Source: Paragonimus skrjabini miyazakii (Eukaryota; Platyhelminthes; Trematoda; Plagiorchiida; Troglotrematidae). From it: a DNA stretch of 64,000 nt. The notes below the pieces were generated by a model. That model was not told the origin of the DNA and ran no database searches. It worked only from the letters and a program-made list of their open reading frames with translations. Made by a program: the position numbers and the translations under genes. How positions within the stretch are numbered: position 1 is the stretch's first letter; the number at the start of each line of letters is the position of its first letter. The stretch spans positions 71,552 through 135,551 of the forward strand of contig JTDE01001099.1 in assembly GCA_014338405.1 (NCBI GenBank). The letters are read 5' to 3'. This document shows, piece by piece, positions 60,434-64,000 of the stretch.

Positions 60434-60930
60434 TGATTTATCCACACAGCATACCGCAGACAGGTAGAAATTAACCATCAGATTGAAATACTACGTCTCA
60501 GCTACAAAATTAGGCCATCGCAAAACAATCTGGAATACCTTCGCGTTTACTTCTATCAACATATATTTTATGACATAGTAGTAACAGAGTGTGAGAGATG
60601 TCAAGCTCCTGTTTATCAAAACAGTTCACCGGTTTTCATTTGCCCTTTGATTCTGAAAGCATATTTAATTCGCACCGATGTTCTTTCAATAGATAGCAGT
60701 AAACTCCAGTTCTGTTTTCGTTAAACCAATCATTGTGACAAATTCCTCCTCTGGGTAAGATTTAAACTCCGGCCGAAGTTCCATATGAGTGTAAGAGCTT
60801 TACTTAACTATGAGTGGTTCCCGATTTATACAAACCATTCAAATTTCACCGAAGTTAACTGTAGGGTTCCAACAAAGATGTATATTCCTCCGTACTTCTG
60901 TTACGGAAAGTGCAAGCGTATAAACTAAAA
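60434..60930 (+). mobile_element. LTR-retrotransposon integrase relic
   Basis: One plus-strand frame runs about 165 codons with a single TAA near 60721. The segment YFYQHIFYDIVVTECERCQA fits the end of the retroviral-type integrase zinc finger (yyWPxmxxDIxxyVxxCxxCQ), with His residues upstream (HTAYRR, NHQ). After the stop, CDKFLLWVRF and RALLNYEWFPIYTNHSNF resemble the start of the integrase core of Ty3/gypsy-type elements (vDxFSKw..., A...l...wf.r.G.p), but the catalytic Asp residues are not convincingly kept. No LTRs or RT were found. It is an old, heavily mutated fragment and the Ty3/gypsy assignment is inference. Confidence 0.42.
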
Positions 60931-60934
60931 GATT

Positions 60935-62930
60935 ACTGAAAACACGGTCGTACTCAATCAAACTCATCTTACTTACGCCAGTCGAATTGATGATGTGCGG
61001 AAAAGTGTTCACAGATGCATCTAGAAAATACTGGGTAGATTATTTCATCTGGAATGAATCGTTACTATGTTCAGCAGTTCGTTCAGTTTGCAATGCGAAA
61101 CCGAAGGTGTATGTTACGTAACCATTTCCAGGCCAATTGTATGCCGCGGATTCTAATAGATAAACTAGAAACAAGTGTTTTTAGATTGTAATTGTACTAG
61201 TTCAGTACATTAATCATACCTCTACTAAGGTTTATCATATTCGATTCGCTTCCAAGAGCACTTTCTAAGTTTACAACCCCCAGTAAAACTGTTCTGAAAC
61301 TGAGCACCATGGTTACAATTTTTATCTATGCGGTTTTCACAGAAAATCACAAGGAAACGAATTTTGATCAGTCTCGCAATATCAACCATTGTCTGCGTAA
61401 TTCACAAACGCAGTTTATTGTGTTCTTCATTTTACTTCTCTTCATCATTTGAACTTGAACAGTTCCGATTGGACTCTGCTTAAATTACTCCTAACAGCAT
61501 GAAAATGCGACCGCTTGACCTGTTTGTAGGTAGTCCTTTTTGATTGTCGTTTCTTACGAATGTTCTGAAAGTTTTCAAGCAGATGGGTCTACCTGCTCTT
61601 GAAGGGATAATTATTTAAGCACGCAAACATTGGAGGGTTGTAATCCCTCCTAATTCTTACTAGCAACAGTTACTTCAATATATTCCGGATCATCTTACAC
61701 CCTTTGTGTTAGTTTCAGTACTTTGCTGGCTCTACCCTACCTGTAAACCCTCCAAACATTTTCTTGCATTTTTATTTTTCACAAACTTAGACTGATTATA
61801 CAAGGTACTGAGGCACTATTATGTTTAGATTTATGGTTACGATTGTTTGAAGACGATGCAACTGATGAGATAAATTGGATTACCGAAATGACACGTAAGG
61901 CACATGTTTCAGTTTACAGGAAGATTACAAGAGACGACAAACAAAAATTCCATATAATCTTGATCACGACTGTTTCATCAGATGGCTGAAAAATCGATGT
62001 ATATGATTAGCAATCTCCTCGAGAATTAATGAATCTTCAGGGCTGAGCAGGCATTAACGTGCTGTTTTGTATTTTAACACACAGCTATGATGTTTGCATA
62101 ATTTGGACAGCGACAATTGTTTTGAAATTTGTTTAGATATATATTTACATTTTTAACTTCACACTATCATGATCATTCGGTAATAAAGCAAACACATTTT
62201 CAAACTCTCTGTAAGAAACCTATTGTAATTATCCTGTAATTAATGAGGATGTTGTTCCTTCTTTCATAAACTTGATGTTACCTAAAAAATAAACGATTAT
62301 ATTCAAAATCAACACTGGTCACGAATACTTTTTCATATTTCGCAAATCACATTTAAACACAAGAAGATATCCAATTTTGTTTTACTCAGAAAAGGTGGCT
62401 AAGTATTGGCGAAATACACTATTTAATGAATTCAAGCAAATTCATTTACAATCTGCCGTCATGTTTACCAGCTTCGATGAAAATTGGTATTTATAACCGA
62501 TATCCGATTACGACGGACAAGTCACTATTTGCCAGATTCATTCTGGTTTACCAAGCACCGCACTACCACTGTTTTCGGTGCATTTGAATGATCACTTGAC
62601 ACAAATAAGCAAGGTTTACTGTTGGGTTTCTGCAAAATAGGTTTGTTTCATATTCAACATCCCTTATAGATGATCACCGCTTGTGTTCACCCAGACTGTC
62701 GAATAAAACTCCGTCGCTAAATCTCGTCAACGGTGCATTTATTTTCCTGGACCTTTATTCGACATCCTAACCCGATTTATTTGAGAACATTGTCGGTTAC
62801 TGCTCTATTGACTTCAACTTTCGGTTGTGAATGGTAAAATGTGCCCAAGTGTCGGATAAGAATCTGTGAGTTAGGTCACATGTGAATGCGGTTGAAAGTT
62901 TGGATAGGAAAAGATGGTTATGCTTAAGGT
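60935..62930. other. Non-coding stretch
   Basis: AT-rich with no recognised exon or repeat. The LTR element may continue here unrecognisably. Confidence 0.4.
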
Positions 62931-62937
62931 TAATTTA

Positions 62938-63065
62938 CTGGCGCAGTTGTCAGCACGGTTACCCCGTGAGAATGTATACCGTTATTTCAGTCCCCGTCAC
63001 AGCATGCACGTGCATCGCTGGTGGGCTCTAACGAGATGGAAAATGGAGTTCGACCCGGTTAGATA
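62938..63065 (+). mobile_element. Hammerhead-SINE family, decayed copy 3
   Basis: It begins with TGGCGCAGTTGTCAGCACGG, a near-perfect Pol III A box that lines up with the start of copies 1 and 2. About 85 bp on, GCATCGCTGGTGGGCTCTAACGAG...GAAA aligns with the hammerhead region, but CTGGTGG replaces CTGANGA and stem II no longer pairs. Homology beyond about 63065 is not evident. The RNA cannot be catalytic. Confidence 0.48.
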
Positions 63066-63069
63066 AATA

Positions 63070-64000
63070 GCGGCTAGAAATTCTAGCTGAATTTGAGGAC
63101 ATTTTTCAACTGTTATTGATTTCCAACCGGAAGACTGAAAATTTATCTGTCTCTAGAATCAGAAGACAGATTGTGGTCATCAGCTGACAGCATAAAACTA
63201 TGGTTATCATGCATTCACACCAGGAGTAAACGCATTCTGTTAAAAAATAAACGATTGCACATAAACCTAAGTTGGAGGAAAGTCGTTCCTGTTAAATGTG
63301 TCTCATTGGTTCTCGCGATGATGACTGCTAGTTGCGTCAATTTTCCGCCAGTTCAATTAATGAATGAGAGTTCTCATCAATTAGATCAACACAAATAGAA
63401 CATGAGTACACAATACGCCGACTAGGTCCAATTTATTTATCTGACCGAAATCACTGTCTTTTGTGTCACTGACCACATCTTGTATTGACTTAATGGGAGC
63501 ACTGGACACGGTAAATAAATTGGTTTGTTTCCTGACATGAACTAAAAGACTTTGAGGCAATAAGAAAATACACCGGACGGCAAGATATTTCGTTGAAAAA
63601 TTAAGTGTAAATCAATGTGGTTCACAAAATGTTTCGCACAAAAATCACATTAAAGTCACACATTAGAACCAAGATCAGCAATTACCTATGATGAGTAATT
63701 GTCAAGTCAATGCACTTATGTATTTTTGACCAAGTTATTATCCTAGGCTTTTAGCTACGCGCTTAACTCATATAACGAAACATTTTATGCAATCGACTGA
63801 ACAGAATGAAGAAAATGCTTGCACCTCGCAGTGTCTACCTGCCGCCTTGAAGAAGTGGATAAAGAGAACTCAATGTGTTAAGTAAAAGATTGTTGTTTGG
63901 CAGAATTTCACTAAGATGAAAGTTCTAACAAACTTTTAGACATTCAAATGGCGTCACTTATCTTATCAATAAATGGTCAATAGTTCCATGATGGTCACAG
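63070..64000. other. Non-coding to window end
   Basis: A plus-strand frame at 63171-63398 has no splice support. No repeat or RNA gene was recognised. Confidence 0.4.

Noticed and set aside
60855..60925. NCRVP...FCYGKC resembling a cystine-knot (CxGxC) growth-factor motif
   Set aside because: It lies in the same frame just after integrase-like sequence, and the spacing does not match DAN/gremlin or bursicon families; chance in a decayed integrase is simpler.
61860..61900. ACTGATGAGATAAATTGG...CGAAATGAC, another hammerhead-like string
   Set aside because: The segment between the boxes cannot form stem II and the outer stems do not pair.

Overview
The window reads as nuclear DNA of a flatworm, most likely a digenean fluke. 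It is AT-rich with sparse coding. Candidate exons are short and flanked by GT-AG signals. The repeats are of kinds known from flukes: a LINE with an endonuclease/reverse transcriptase ORF and a (CAT/ATG)n tail, 3' ends of Penelope-like elements with a GIY-YIG endonuclease, a decayed LTR-retrotransposon integrase, and a short tRNA-promoter repeat that carries a type-I hammerhead ribozyme like the schistosome SINE/satellite ribozymes. There are no operons, bacterial genes, rRNA genes or CRISPR arrays. No host gene could be named. All host exon models below rest on open reading frame, splice consensus and phase agreement, and need transcript evidence.

Layout. 0-1.2 kb: minus-strand two-exon model for a small two-membrane-span protein resembling the N-terminal half of a tetraspanin. 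1.2-11.5 kb: mostly non-coding, with a possible first exon near 6.8 kb and a 77-residue membrane-protein-like ORF near 9 kb. 11.6 kb: a 66-bp intron with strong splice sites on the plus strand. 13.0/13.8 kb: a 105-bp direct repeat. 15.3 kb: the best hammerhead SINE copy. 16.6-17.15 kb: a good plus-strand two-exon model. 18.4-19.0 kb: GC/CpG-rich tract. 19.0-19.35 kb: minus-strand LINE relic. 23.5-24.3 and 27.2-27.9 kb: two 5'-truncated Penelope-like elements.

29.7-32.4 kb: minus-strand exon candidates. The end of one is copied, with its downstream intron, in a 0.5-kb direct duplication at 31.3 and 35.8 kb. 38.0 kb: second hammerhead SINE copy (minus). 38.8, 40.2 and 42.1-42.6 kb: isolated exon candidates. 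44.1-47.6 kb: nearly full-length but dead LINE on the minus strand. 48.1-51.5 kb: minus-strand exon series that could be one gene for a secreted or membrane protein, with the LINE inserted just downstream of its apparent last exon. 52.7 kb: tRNA-like sequence with an over-long acceptor stem. 54.2-56.7 kb: second minus-strand exon series with a signal peptide. 58.8 kb: exon candidate. 60.4-60.9 kb: LTR-retrotransposon integrase relic. 62.9 kb: third, badly decayed SINE copy.

The mobile elements make up most of what can be identified with confidence. The hammerhead SINE family is the most interesting functional RNA here: copy 1 keeps the whole catalytic core and a perfect stem I, while copy 2 keeps a perfect stem III and a wobble-compensated stem I but has one core substitution.
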